The translations under genes were made by a program, and so were the position numbers. A stretch of 64,000 nucleotides of DNA from Balanoglossus misakiensis (taxonomy: Eukaryota > Hemichordata). The notes beneath the pieces were generated by a model that searched no databases, was not told where the DNA came from, and was given only the letters and a program-made list of their open reading frames with translations. Location: the NCBI GenBank assembly GCA_040954595.2, contig CM082592.2:6758001-6822000 (forward strand). Reading direction: 5' to 3'. Each line of letters starts with the position of its first letter. The stretch's first letter is position 1. Below, piece by piece: positions 50,191 to 64,000 of this stretch.

Positions 50191-52010
50191 ACTATGTCAA
50201 TTCATTTGAAGAATAATTCATGACTTCTGATGAAAATATTCCTTTATGTATCCCATAACTGCCATAAAGTTCTTTGGAAGCAACACTTGACCACAACGTG
50301 CTAATCTACATGACAATTCACAATTGATGTGTACTGTATGCTAAGAAAGTTGATGCTGAAATGCTGATATAGCACCGAAGACTTCAGTTTGCAATGTCTT
50401 TTATTTACACAAAGGGACAATTCTTGTCCACACTTGGGACTTATAGATCGAGTTTTGCCAATTTATCTCTACTTCCATCCACAACATTGAGCTGGCCTAT
50501 GCATGAACTTTACTTTCACATTTTGTACGGAAAAAAATACTATTGCAATATCTTACTTTCATTTTTATAATATGACAGTACTACAACTTAAATATACACC
50601 TCAATTTGTTTTGTGATATGATCCAACGCGGCCACCATTGGTCCATTTCATTTGCTATGCTCTGGATTTTGCCACCAAGAACAAGTTTCTGCCAAAGTTA
50701 TTAGTGTATAGACAAAACAATAGAGACTTGTAGTAAGTTAGTGTTGGGTAAAAGCAATACCCTAAACATATAATGGTTTTATCTAGGATCTTTTCGTACT
50801 AGTATTCATTCATTTTAAAGAATGACTGAAAACTTTACTATAACAGAAAACTATTAGCACACTTGCTCTCTGTATTATTTATACCTTGGGCAGTTTAGCA
50901 GGTTTTTTTTCAGCCAGTCAAGGTCTGTAAATTTTCCTCGCCAAAACATGCCACGTTGTTTTGTCCAGTTGCAGTGAAATAAACACTATGACAAATTGAC
51001 CATTGTGGACAATAACTCATTTGCGTGTGGTCGCGTGCGACGACTGTCCTTCTAGAGGTCAGAGGTCACAGAGTAAGGGAAGTTGAATGCCAGCACTGTC
51101 TCTTAAATTCTTATTTATTGGTGATAAAATATGCGTTTCCGAAATTTACTCCGGAAACAGGTTCCAACGCGCGACATACAACAGAGCCCCCATCACTGCA
51201 ATTACAGTGATTGATTGATAGCTGTCAAGCAACCAGTGAAATGGTATCAGGGAGTACAGGAACAGTTTTGTCTGATTTCCGCGACGGCCGATGATTAATT
51301 TTGCCACTCCAAGGTCTATGGCAGGATGTGGGGTAGTCTGGACTACATTCACGAGATGTAATCACTGCGCTAGTGCAGAAAGTCAATTTTTTCCAGCGCT
51401 GTACTTTGACCTGCTATTGTACGAATACATGTACAAAGGTACGTGGAAGTGAAGGCCTTCACCCCCTAACCAACAATATTTGGGTCAACCCTATTGTTTC
51501 CCCCATAAGCTCTACGACCACTGTACTGAAAACACGGGGGTGGGCAGGGTTTGCCATCACCTGAAATGGATGAGTGAGTGTTTTTCTTGTATCTAAAGAT
51601 GATTTGGGGTTGAATGATGGCAGTGTCAGTGAGGCCTAACATATCTGTCATTTCTTCCGGACTGCGATACGGACAACAGTGAAAACCACCAGAATTTTCT
51701 GGTGGTCCTTTTGATGAGTTAACATCATCAATGATACACATCGCAGCATGACTTGTTTACTTTCTACCAATTACCCGCAAATGCGCCTATAAAACATGAT
51801 TGCTCGGAAATAAAAAAGACAACATAAATGATAAAGTTGAAAGCCAGGAAAGTTGGTTCAGATGAACAGCATACCTCCCAGAGACAACACATTGTACATA
51901 TTTGTTCTTTACACATCAAAAAAACATGTGTAAGAGACATTGACTAGCTTGCTGACTAGCAGTACAGAATCCAGTCTGGAAGGAAATTTTCAGTTCACCA
52001 TCACTTCACT
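50191..52010. other. Convergent 3' intergenic region, BTB gene and MYBBP1A
   Basis: Holds the 3' UTRs of both genes. Plus-strand AATAAA occurs at about 50979 and 51810. A 22 bp hairpin lies at 51685-51706. No gene seen. Confidence 0.5.
51685..51706. repeat. 22 bp perfect inverted repeat
   Basis: ACCACCAGAA, two-base spacer, TTCTGGTGGT. It could form a short hairpin in the 3' region of either transcript. Confidence 0.8.
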
Positions 52011-55000
52011 TCACTCAGTCTTCTCAGATTTTCCTCTGTGCTTCTGCTTCTTCCTCTTTCTCTTCTTATTCTTTTTGCCAATTTCGGGATGGACGCTGGA
52101 AAAAAGGGCAAAAAAGTGGTTTCCTCTTGTCTCTGACAACAATGGTGGCACCCCTCCTGTTACCCTTGAGCAATGATTCAAATCTCATGCAAATATGGCC
52201 AGCTTGGCGATCGCGAAACCACAACATCAACATAACACGCATTGCCTCACAAAAACAATCGCAGTCAAGGTTGAATGAAGCTGGTCTCTGTTTGTATTTG
52301 CAGGTGTCCCACACAGTGTGGGTATTACAGATTTTGAAAGAACATTTTCTCTACTCACTGCTCTGTCATCAGACCTCTGAGAGATGTCACAGCTGCAATG
52401 ATTTCACTCGACCGACTGACCACGTCGACTTTCTCCAGTTTCATCAGCAACAGAACAAAGTCTTTCCACAAGCCAGCCTGGTCCTAAAAAAATTGTGCGA
52501 AAAATACTGTTAAAACATACAGACATACGCCGCTGATACCATAAGGTCCCATGGTATATATACATGTACCAAATGGGACCTAAAACTGTAGTACTGGTGA
52601 TAATCATGAATTTATATTTTGCTAAAATGATCAGAAAAATATTTGCCCAAATGTTATCATATATTGGGCTTAAAATGCTTTCCTTTACCTTGTTCATAGA
52701 TTTTGATAGCTTGACTAACGCCTGCATCATTCTGATGACTTCCAAGGGATACTTTGGTTTTGATTTGTTCTCGGGCTTGTTCTCAGACACCTCTTGCAAG
52801 ATCTCTTTGCTGACGTCACAGAGACCTGTGAAGAACTCCTCCCAAGTGCACACAGTTTCCTGTGAACAGAACAAAGTTTGAGATATTATAGATACGAGTT
52901 GCAGTTCTATGGACCCATGCATATTATTATGGTACTAATGTGGCAAATAGTACAGATTAAGCATATGAAACTTACTTTAAAATTTGACTTTCCCATCAGT
53001 GTTGTCAACATCTTGCAAGCCTGTGTCTGTGAAGAAAAAGACAAATACAATTTATGTACATGTTAAATGCACAGGGACTGTGACAAAGTGGCCACTACAT
53101 AGAGGTGCCCACTAACACAGATTTGACAGTACATACACATACCCTTACAAAAGATTCAATAGACATCATGGCACTGGTCAACAAAAATCCCTTACCTTTC
53201 TATAAAGTTGGACGCCGTCTTTCACATATTTGACCAACAAGTCTGCCAGACACCAGCCAAGTTCCTGAAAAAGCAGTCACCAACAGAAATATCAAATATT
53301 GGTAATTGCAAGAATATTTCATGTATATAATACTTCACCACTATGCTAATGCATGTGAGGTTGTTTTAGTGATGTACATGTAGGTAGGTTTCTACGGAGA
53401 TGGTTATGGCTATGGACCAATATACATTTCTTTCAGGTGAAAAATACTGGGGAGAAACAGAAAGCTTACCGGCAGTCTCTCTATAAGTTCTGTAAACAGC
53501 AAAGGATGCAGATGACTCTCTCTCCGAGACAGAAAATCTTTCAGCGCGTCTCTATACAGTTCGCTGACTTTTGCAACATCTAACAGTCCCTGATGAGACC
53601 GAGCTTCATCATCTATGGCACCTTTTGATTTTCTCTTCTTCTTAGATTTACTGGCTGGAGTGGATTCTGTCGGGGCAACATTGCCTCTTAATACTCGAAC
53701 CTGTTGAAGATAAATCGCACATGAATTGTTGTGTTACTTTTGTATTATTGTGACTTCAGAGAATAGATGACATCATTTTCAGATCTACCCCTACAGTGAC
53801 AGACAGTGGTTCAGCCCTATGGCTAAGAATTGCATGGAAAAATCCAAATACAGGTGCAAGGGGTGAGGATTTACGGCCATTAATGATATGTCCCTGTCAA
53901 GCAGTTATACACTTCGGAGATTAGAAACCCTTGGCATTCATGTATCTGAGATGAAGCAATTGCTACTTACAAGGAACAGACATCCGGATGAAGCTAGAGA
54001 TACCATGTGCACTGATGTGGCTGAAACAGACACAATGAAACTAGTTATGACGCACCCTGTGTCATCTTTGTAGAATTTGAATTCATGCTTTCACATTTAT
54101 GGTCACTCAATTATTTCATATAACGGAGCATAAAATTTGTTTCTTCTTGTAATATATGTTACTTCCAACTTACCTTTATGTGCAAATTTGAATAAATCTT
54201 CCAACACTTGGTGTAAATGATCACGTTCATCTTGGATGTCATGCGGATACTGAAAGGCGAGAATTACAAAAAAAAGACTGAACTTTCTTGATTCGAAGTA
54301 TGCATATCTGACACTCCATTATGGTAGTGTCAGTTACTATACATAACAATTACTCCTATAATGAGCCTTAAACAAGATTTTACCTTCCTCATTCTGCATA
54401 ATTTATTTTTGTAGAGTGTAGAGGCTTTTTCGGCCAGCAATTTTCCTTCCTTGTAGTGGGATGCCGACTGAATGGTCAACAACAGAGGATGCAGCAATTC
54501 CTGTCCGAGATAGAGAAAAGAATTATCATGAAATCCCGACTTTCTTTGTCACCTATGATGCTTTTTGTGAAGTCACACCATTTTGAGTATATTAGTACAT
54601 GAGATGACATGGTTGCTATGCTTACCAGTACAAGTGGGTTTGTTGGTTGTTTCTTGATAAATATATCAAGCATGTCCAATACCCTGTAAACAATTATCAA
54701 AATAAAATTTAATTAGTTTAAGAGTATTAAATTGCACTAAAATTAAAAGTTAAGCTTCCTCATGTATTATAATTCACTAGAGCTTACACATTCAAAATCA
54801 TTAACATCTGCTAAAATGAAAATCACAGATATTAATTCTTGGCTCTGTCGTACCTCAGTTTGAAATGAACCATCATGGTTTTGGCTTCAGCCTTTTGTTT
54901 CCTTCTTGTGGCTCTCTCTCGCAGCATACTGGCCAGAAGTTCGTCTCGTTTGAACATTTCGCTGTCGCTGACCTCGTCCTCTTCATCCGAGCCTGAACCG

Positions 55001-58000
55001 CTTTCCTGACAAATGAAATTAGTACAATGCATTAAAATCATTCAAGGTCATAGGTCATAAATCATTATCTCATGTATTCCTTTCTCAGTGCTCATTTGGA
55101 TTTTTTTCACTCATTCAGCAAAAAACCAACCTCGTCTGCATTAACACCCAGCGTCTCCATCATCTTCTTTCTGAATTCCTCGTCAAGCAGATCATTTTCT
55201 GCATCTTCTTCCTCTTCTTCATCATCATCATCATCATCATCGTTGTCATCGTCATCTTCACTGCCTTCTTCTTCTTCATCACTGCCCTCACCGTCCCCAC
55301 CATCCTCATCACCATGGTGACCGTTCATCAGCTGCTCCTCATCTTCATCGTCACCCTCTTCATCGCCTTCCTCCTCCGAGTCAGATTCACCTTCACCTCT
55401 GACCTCTAGAGTGCCCTCTCCAGCCTTGGATTTACTGGGATCCAGAACCTGTCCGCAGAAACATCACATCCAGCAATTAGAAAATGAATCCATTAATTTC
55501 TGAAATCATGTGTATGAGATAACATGATGTAACCATAAGGAGATAAAATATTTGTCAACCCTAGGAATCTAAAGGGTGGGTTTAACCCTTTTACCACCAT
55601 GGTTAAGTCCACACCCACTGTTTTCTATGGTAAGGTTGGACCTCCAAAAGAGGGAACTGGGGGTGACAGGGTCAAGCTATTTTCCAAAATGGGAGTCAGC
55701 TGCTTCAACAACACTTACATCAAGCAGCAACTGCAAGGCATTCTTAGTGAGATGAGGACAGATGATTTTAAAGACGATGTCGACGACAACTCTGAGCAAA
55801 TGCGACTGCTGCGACAGCAAGCTGAGAAGAATCTCCGTGACGACCTCTATCCATTCTGGTTCCTCATCCTCCTCTTCCTCATCTGCTTGTTTCTTTCTCA
55901 GCGACTTGCGTTTCTGCAACGCTCTGTCTTGACAACTCTGTAGATCCTGCAGAATCATTACAAATTTTACGAAAAAAATATGATGAGAAGGTTGTTTTCT
56001 TACCATGCACTAATTTTGCATTTATTCTCAGATGAAAATATCGAGTAATTATGAATCTGAGTGCAGCAAACGCAACCTGGCGACCTTCTCCCCGTTTTCA
56101 GGATTGGAATCGTTTTCAAATAGCCAACCTGTCACACCGCCTGTCTACTGAACAATACTGCTTTAACCCTCACCTCTAGAATTTCAACTGCTTGTTTCGG
56201 TTCCCGGAACAGCTGAAGACCGGTGTGCAAGTACAACAGCTGGAATGCGCAGCCCTCGGACGACGTCTTGCCCTTGGCGCTTTTCTTGTGGATCTTGTCG
56301 ACTGCAGCCAGCATCCTGTTCCATGATTCCACTGTCTGAAGCACAAGAGAAGGTGAGGAACATTAATCACAGTGAAACCTGATGCAAAGATTTCATTTGA
56401 ATCAATCCAGTGGGGATTTCATTTTTCATTTCAAAATGTTACAAGATGTCTTCTGTTACTTACTTCCTCGCTCAATTCAGTCGCTAGATGGCAGTGTTCG
56501 TTCGTCAGTAACTCCTGGATGTACATCACAATCTCGTAAACGTAGAGCTGTCCTTCACTGGTCGTACCCATGTGCCTTGCGTGCCTGCCTGCTCTCTGGG
56601 ATTCTGAAACTTGACAGGTGAACAGATGTGATCAATGATAATGTTGACGTTAGACTGACTGCGCTCCCATTGGCTGCTAGGCAGGTGCGACTTGGATACC
56701 ACAAATATATCAGTAGAGTGGGGCATGGCTGTTCTGTGTGGGGCAACTTGAAGTGAATTTCACAATCACTTGTCACCAGAACTACATTCTGTCAATCACT
56801 ACATTCTCAAAGTATCACATATGACAACTTGATGGTTTTCTTACCAGGAGTTGCTATATTGGATAAGACATTCAAAGCGCTGAAGAAATACTGCGACAGC
56901 TGCGTTCGGACCGACTCCGAGACTGGCTCATTCAGGACAACTTGACACTGAAAGTAAAGACACAGGAAGATTGATGAGTCAGAGTCCATGGACAATATAC
57001 AAAAGTCTTATAGGGACATAACTTTTTATAATGAGTTATTTGTAACACAAACCTCGGGTATTCTGTCGTCTGCTTCCATGATTGTGAAGAACGCATGCAG
57101 GAACATGAACCTTGTGCACTCCAGCAGCCAATCGTCTTGTCTGGGGAGGATGGCATGACGAACCAAGTACAACAGCTGAGCGAGGGAAAAAGAGATGAGA
57201 GTGTTATATGGGTGAAAAGCGGAACTGGCACCCATCATGGTACATGTAAAAACAAAACACGTTTTTCTACTGGTTTTCACAAGGATTTTTATCACATAGA
57301 CACTGAAGATCATCCATATACTATACGGCATCTTACCTGGCCACACGCCCATTTTCTGTCAGCATCAATATTGTCTGATTTTCCTCTTGACTCTGGTGCT
57401 CCTTCATTGAATGTGGATTTCAGCCACGAAATGTACAACTGGATGCCCTCCAAATTGAGACCGTTGACCAGACTCGTGATAGTTTTACTCTTGGTGACGT
57501 TATCAAAATTAATTCCGCCTTTGTTCAGAAGTGCCGTCAGGATAGCCATCTGTTTCTCCCCGCTCTGGAAGTCCTTCATCTGTGCCGACAGATTTTCAAC
57601 CTAACAGAAAGAAAATACGAGCCATTGGAGATTGTGATACACCTTTTTAATTTAACTCCCTAGTTGTTGGGTTAATTTGTGGTAGAGTTTGGTCCCTGTA
57701 ACCAACAAGTCCCACACCCCCTTTAACAATTTATGTCTCTAAACCTGTAAACTCAATACTGGTATTACCCCCTCATGAGGTCACAGGCCACCAGGGGGTC
57801 AAGGTTCAAAGGGTGTCGATGACTCACCAACTGTTTGGCTGCTTCGTGAAGCGCACTGTGCTTGTTCGCCAGGTGGTTCATGACGCAGCGCACCAGTTTA
57901 TCGCTGAACAGGCAGCCCACCGCCTCGGCTCCCACCAGCGGCAGCGTCTTCTCCAGAAGCTTGAACGCCAGGAACTTCCTCTCGTGTGTGGAGGCACACA

Positions 58001-59807
58001 GCGTCGTGTCGACCGCCTGCAGCCAGAAGCTCTCCAGTTTGGCGGGGTCCTTGACGAGCTGCGACAGCACTGCATCGCAGACGGTGTGCACGTTGGGATG
58101 TGAATTGATGGTTGTTTCCTGGTGGAAAAGAAGCGATCAAAATGTGAATGTCGTTTCTGCACAGAAATGACTACTTCAGAGAGCAGAGAAAGTTCAACTG
58201 TTACCCAGAAGATGATTTTGAACCAAAAATTGAGAGACGGTAAAATAAGGCATTTTTCTACTTTTAGCAAGAAATGTTTAATGTGTATCTTATTGTCTAT
58301 CCCCCCAAAAAAACCAACAACACATCAACAACAAAAAACAGACAAGTTTATACTTACTGCTAAAATCTGGGCTATTTGAGAGAAGTTATCTTGATGTAAC
58401 AGGTCTTTGCACGACCAATGACTTTTCAGGAACTTGGACTTGACAACATCCTGGACAAGAAGGAAAGAAGAATCCAAAACTTTAGTTTAGGGATAACAGT
58501 TCCTCTATTCTATATTCACTGAGCATAATAACCCTGTTTTGAATCAATGACTGCAAGTGAACTTATACTAGCAGCGGATAACTTCAATGTTCGTCATTTA
58601 TTACCTGGTACAGTGAAACCTGGCAAAACCGACCCCTGGGTAAACCGACTTCCTGTGAAAATCGACCGATCTGTTTAGTCCCGAAAATTTCCCATTGACG
58701 CCAATGGTAAAAGTCACTCTGAATACCGACCACTGTCTACTTCGAACACCGACCGCGTTGGTCGGTCCCACCCCTCAAATTCAACCTGAATAGACCGACC
58801 GATCACTTAATTGTAAAGGTTGAAATCATGTCTTTGATCAAAAATTACCGCAACGATGTGCTAATTTTGGTTTTCCTGTCTTCCGAACAATAGTCAAAGC
58901 GACGGTTTGTCAACACTTCGTTAGCTATTTACTGATAAGCCTTCCTGGTGGCGAGGTGTGAATCTCTTTTTGTAAACAATACAGTGTACAACCAACAGTG
59001 CGGCCACGCAGTGTTGACAAGAGCGGCGATTTATCAAACAGTACTGCAGAAGCGATGTTTCCTAAACAATCATCTCTCGACAGTTTTATGAAGAAAAAAT
59101 AGACTGGATGTTGTTTACGACAACTTATCAGTAGTTTCCAGGAAATCACTTGCCCAACATTCTGCCGATGCGATCGTAACAATACCGTGTACGTCTTCCT
59201 GTTTACCCACTCAGCCCGCGTACGAACTTGAATTTACTTTTTTTATTTTTAGCAATTTTCAGAAATTACACTGTATAGAAGTTTTTTTAATAACCTTTTA
59301 TTTGAAATATACATGAATGTACAACGTGTACATATCGTGCGTGTGTCTGCTGTGCACTGTGTGTATGAGATCGGGGTCAAAGGGTTCATGGGGAGGGGGA
59401 AGCCACGCCCACTCTGAGTAAACCGACCCACTGTGAAAACCGACCAGAATGTGTGGTCCGAGGTGAGGTCGGTTTTGCCAGGTTTCACTGTATATAATTT
59501 TTCTTACAAGAGAATGGATGATATTACATGTATAACATACTCACTGGAAATTGACTATGACAGGCAAAGATTAGAAGAAGTCTTTGAGGAGTGCAGTTCT
59601 CCCAACCTTCCTTCAATTCTTTTTTGAAGACTGGCCATATGTAGGTTTTGAATAGTTCATCATTACACTGAAAAAAAGATACAAACGTTACATTATATTA
59701 CAAATATCATATCATAGCTAAGCTTAGATAAATTATTGCACGAATATCAACAGATAAGTTTGCTTTCATTTAATGTTTCATGTAAGGCACACAGGCATAT
59801 GTGTGTG

Positions 59808-59841
<34 letters not shown>

Positions 59842-61221
59842 AACAAACAATCACATTGCAACTGTACTCTACCTGAGTTATAATGTCCACTATTGCTTGG
59901 GTACATATGTCTTGCAGATAGCCTTTCCTCTGGCTGAGTTTAAACAGTTCTGTTGTTACTTTCTCCAAGCAATCTTCTGGAGTCTTTAGTTTGTTTGGTG
60001 AAGGAAAAGAAAATATGTATGGTAAATCATGAATCAGTCTTACACTCTGGTATAGATAATTTTTTTTGGTTTTGCAGTTTCTTGTTTCAATCTCTGAAAT
60101 ACCCAGTACCTGAACTTACCTTTAGTAATCTACCTGACTGGGCAATAGCTATGTAGGCAAATATCTGACCAAAGACACACCCCTTTTGTTCCTGAAATAA
60201 AACAGATTGCAAGATGATATTATCATCACATACAGCTGTTGAAGTTTCTGGAGTGGACAATATCAACATATTTTCAAATTTGTTATCATGACATCAGTGT
60301 TACTCTGATTGAAATGTGTTTCAACATACCTGTTTATTTCCTTTGATTTCCAGGTTTTTATCAATGAGATCGAAAACATCTTCGATTTTGACTGCGTTAA
60401 TGCAATTCAGAATCTGTTAGGGAAACAGAAATGTACAGAACAATTAATGAACCCACTGGGCCAGAACCCAAATGAAAACAAAAAGTTTCAAGTGACTGAC
60501 AGATTCTTGTTATATTCATTTGCAGTTATGAAGGTTTCATCAAACATTCTCTGTGGGTGTTACTGAGAGTTGTAAATCAAATAAAATTGTACAGAAAAGC
60601 AATACATTTCTGTGATGTTTACCTCAGACAATGCAGTGGCATATCCTTGCCTGGCACCTTTCCTTGATGAAGCCAATCCTTTGATCAATCTGGACAGAGT
60701 GTAGGATAATTCCTTGCAGTAATCTTCTCCGTCCTGTGGTATAAACAGGGAAATTAGCCAGTCACTTTGACCAGTAAAAATAATAGAATTTACCAGTATC
60801 GTCTGAATGAATGAGTGACTGACTGATTGAATGAATGAATGAGTGAGTGAGTGAGTGAGTGAATGAATGAATTGGGACTGGCCTCCCATCATTACTTCAC
60901 ATTCACATCTTAGTCTGATGACATTGACAGCACCAAAATTGCCTTGTATCACGTGCTGGACCACCTGTCCCGTTTCTCGCAATGTGTTTGCCACATTTCA
61001 AGATGTTGCTACAGTGTTGCGAAACAACGAGGGCCCCCAAAGCCATCATGCACGCTAGCCCCATATTGTGAATTTAAACGTACCGTTTGTTCTGATTCGT
61101 TTTCATGTTCACCCTGCTTTGTCACAACGATGTGTAGCAGTTTCACAGCCCCTGTGATCCTTTTCTCGTCCAGGGGATCAGCAAGATCCCAGAAGGTATT
61201 TAAAAGTTGTTGATCCTGCAT
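52011..61221 (-). CDS. MYBBP1A: Myb-binding protein 1A, complete, 26 coding exons
   Basis: MYBBP1A (yeast Pol5-like) is a nucleolar protein of rRNA synthesis and stress signalling. The model is 3546 nt (1181 aa; human 1328). Exons: 61221-61084, 60733-60623, 60413-60330, 60191-60120, 59983-59873, 59667-59545, 58450-58358, 58118-57828, 57600-57337, 57175-57053, 56947-56845, 56603-56464, 56335-56174, 55946-55719, 55448-55131, 55005-54854, 54683-54626, 54500-54384, 54249-54174, 54020-53971, 53700-53470, 53264-53196, 53026-52976, 52859-52689, 52483-52359, 52095-52011. Helical repeats fill most of it. Matches to human include IAQSGRLLK, EWIEVVTEILLSLL, PHLTKNALQLLLD and RVLDMLDIFIKKQP. Exon 55448-55131 encodes a long Asp/Glu tract, as in the family. 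The C-terminus is a short Lys/Arg-rich nucleolar signal, much shorter than in human. Exon 12 could start six bases earlier. Confidence 0.94.
58611..59490. mobile_element. Non-autonomous pogo/Tigger-like DNA transposon in a MYBBP1A intron
   Basis: 880 bases bounded by perfect 24 bp terminal inverted repeats (58611-58634 and 59467-59490) starting CAGTGAAACCTGGCAAAACC. Both ends are flanked by TA, the target duplication of Tc1/mariner-pogo elements. Inside each end are several ACCGAC(C) subterminal repeats. No intact transposase frame is present; the longest internal frames are under 90 codons, so it depends on an autonomous partner. It sits in the MYBBP1A intron between exons 59667-59545 and 58450-58358. 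Confidence 0.88.
59816..59842. repeat. (AC)n microsatellite
   Basis: Dinucleotide run within a MYBBP1A intron, close to the donor at 59872. Confidence 0.85.
60803..60871. repeat. (GAAT/GAGT)n microsatellite
   Basis: Mixed tetranucleotide array in MYBBP1A intron 1. Minus-strand frames through it are artefacts. Confidence 0.85.
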
Positions 61222-61655
61222 GCTGTTCGCCACCCAACCACAACGTGCTCTCAATCAAGACACCCTAACTTGTTAATTCATTTCAAAGACTACTAAGTTA
61301 GAGGGTCCTATGGTTGTTTGTGAAAACATTCCTCTTGCTTGTCAACAAATCAACGGAAGTCGGCTTCAGACACCTGGTAACGGTTGCTACGAAAACGACG
61401 GCATTACCCTCCAAAATGGTGTCTCATGGTTCTGAAGAGAAATATTGACATTCAAGAAAGGTTTGTAGATATTTTTCAATCAAAAAGCTATTCAGGCTAG
61501 ACGTCAAAACGAGAGACGTGAGAAATTGAAAAGGCCAGATCAGGTTGTCAACTGATCGATCAAGATCGCATATAACTTGAAATCAAAGTATTTTACAGTA
61601 CTAAGATAGGTAAATAATGTAACTTGTCGTCTTGTACTTTTTTCCCACGGTAGGA
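61222..61655. promoter_or_regulatory. Divergent MYBBP1A / SANBR promoter region
   Basis: 434 bases between opposite start codons. No TATA box is seen near either. A pyrimidine tract and tag at 61640-61653, three bases before the SANBR ATG, may be an acceptor, which would place a non-coding SANBR exon inside this interval. Confidence 0.55.

Positions 61656-64000
<2,345 letters not shown>

Overview
This is a 64 kb piece of animal nuclear DNA. Its genes are split by short GT-AG introns of roughly 100-900 bp, and the proteins resemble their vertebrate orthologues closely. That points to an invertebrate deuterostome, most likely a cephalochordate (amphioxus) or a hemichordate. This is inference, because no species-diagnostic locus is present. 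I assembled gene models by hand from splice sites and reading phase. The complete models for ten genes close in frame end to end. I saw no bacterial, phage, CRISPR or viral content.

Left part (1-14 kb). The window opens inside the 5' end of a minus-strand ATR kinase gene. Next come a minus-strand protein O-fucosyltransferase-like type II membrane enzyme, a plus-strand secreted protein with one von Willebrand D domain, and a plus-strand PKDCC/VLK secretory-pathway tyrosine kinase. Simple repeats, a G-quadruplex candidate and a small palindromic element lie between them.

Middle part (14-44 kb). STK36 (fused), 29 coding exons on the minus strand, lies tail to tail with PKDCC, and their 3' ends probably overlap. 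It is divergent from plus-strand DNTTIP1, a subunit of the mitotic histone-deacetylase complex; a perfect CRE lies just before the DNTTIP1 start. A single-exon globin with an N-terminal Met-Gly-Cys follows. After it comes about 8.5 kb without a recognisable gene, which holds a candidate orphan promoter and a pair of similar exon-like blocks. FERRY3 (C12orf4), 13 exons on the plus strand, closes this part.

Right part (44-64 kb). A BTB-BACK-kelch-like reading frame without an obvious ATG is followed by minus-strand MYBBP1A (26 exons). One MYBBP1A intron carries an 880 bp DNA transposon with perfect 24 bp inverted repeats. Divergent from MYBBP1A, 434 bp away, is the plus-strand 5' part of SANBR (KIAA1841), which runs off the right edge.

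The genes are mostly conserved housekeeping genes: DNA damage signalling, chromatin, ribosome biogenesis, cilium/hedgehog and endosomal mRNA transport. Secretory-pathway and lineage-specific genes are mixed in. They form no operon and no single pathway. The shared logic is chromosomal: two head-to-head pairs and one tail-to-tail pair. I did not find a convincing new multi-gene system. The best leads are the acyl-anchor globin, the transposon, the BTB start problem, the 36.7-37.3 kb region, and a strongly over-represented TACATGTA palindrome.
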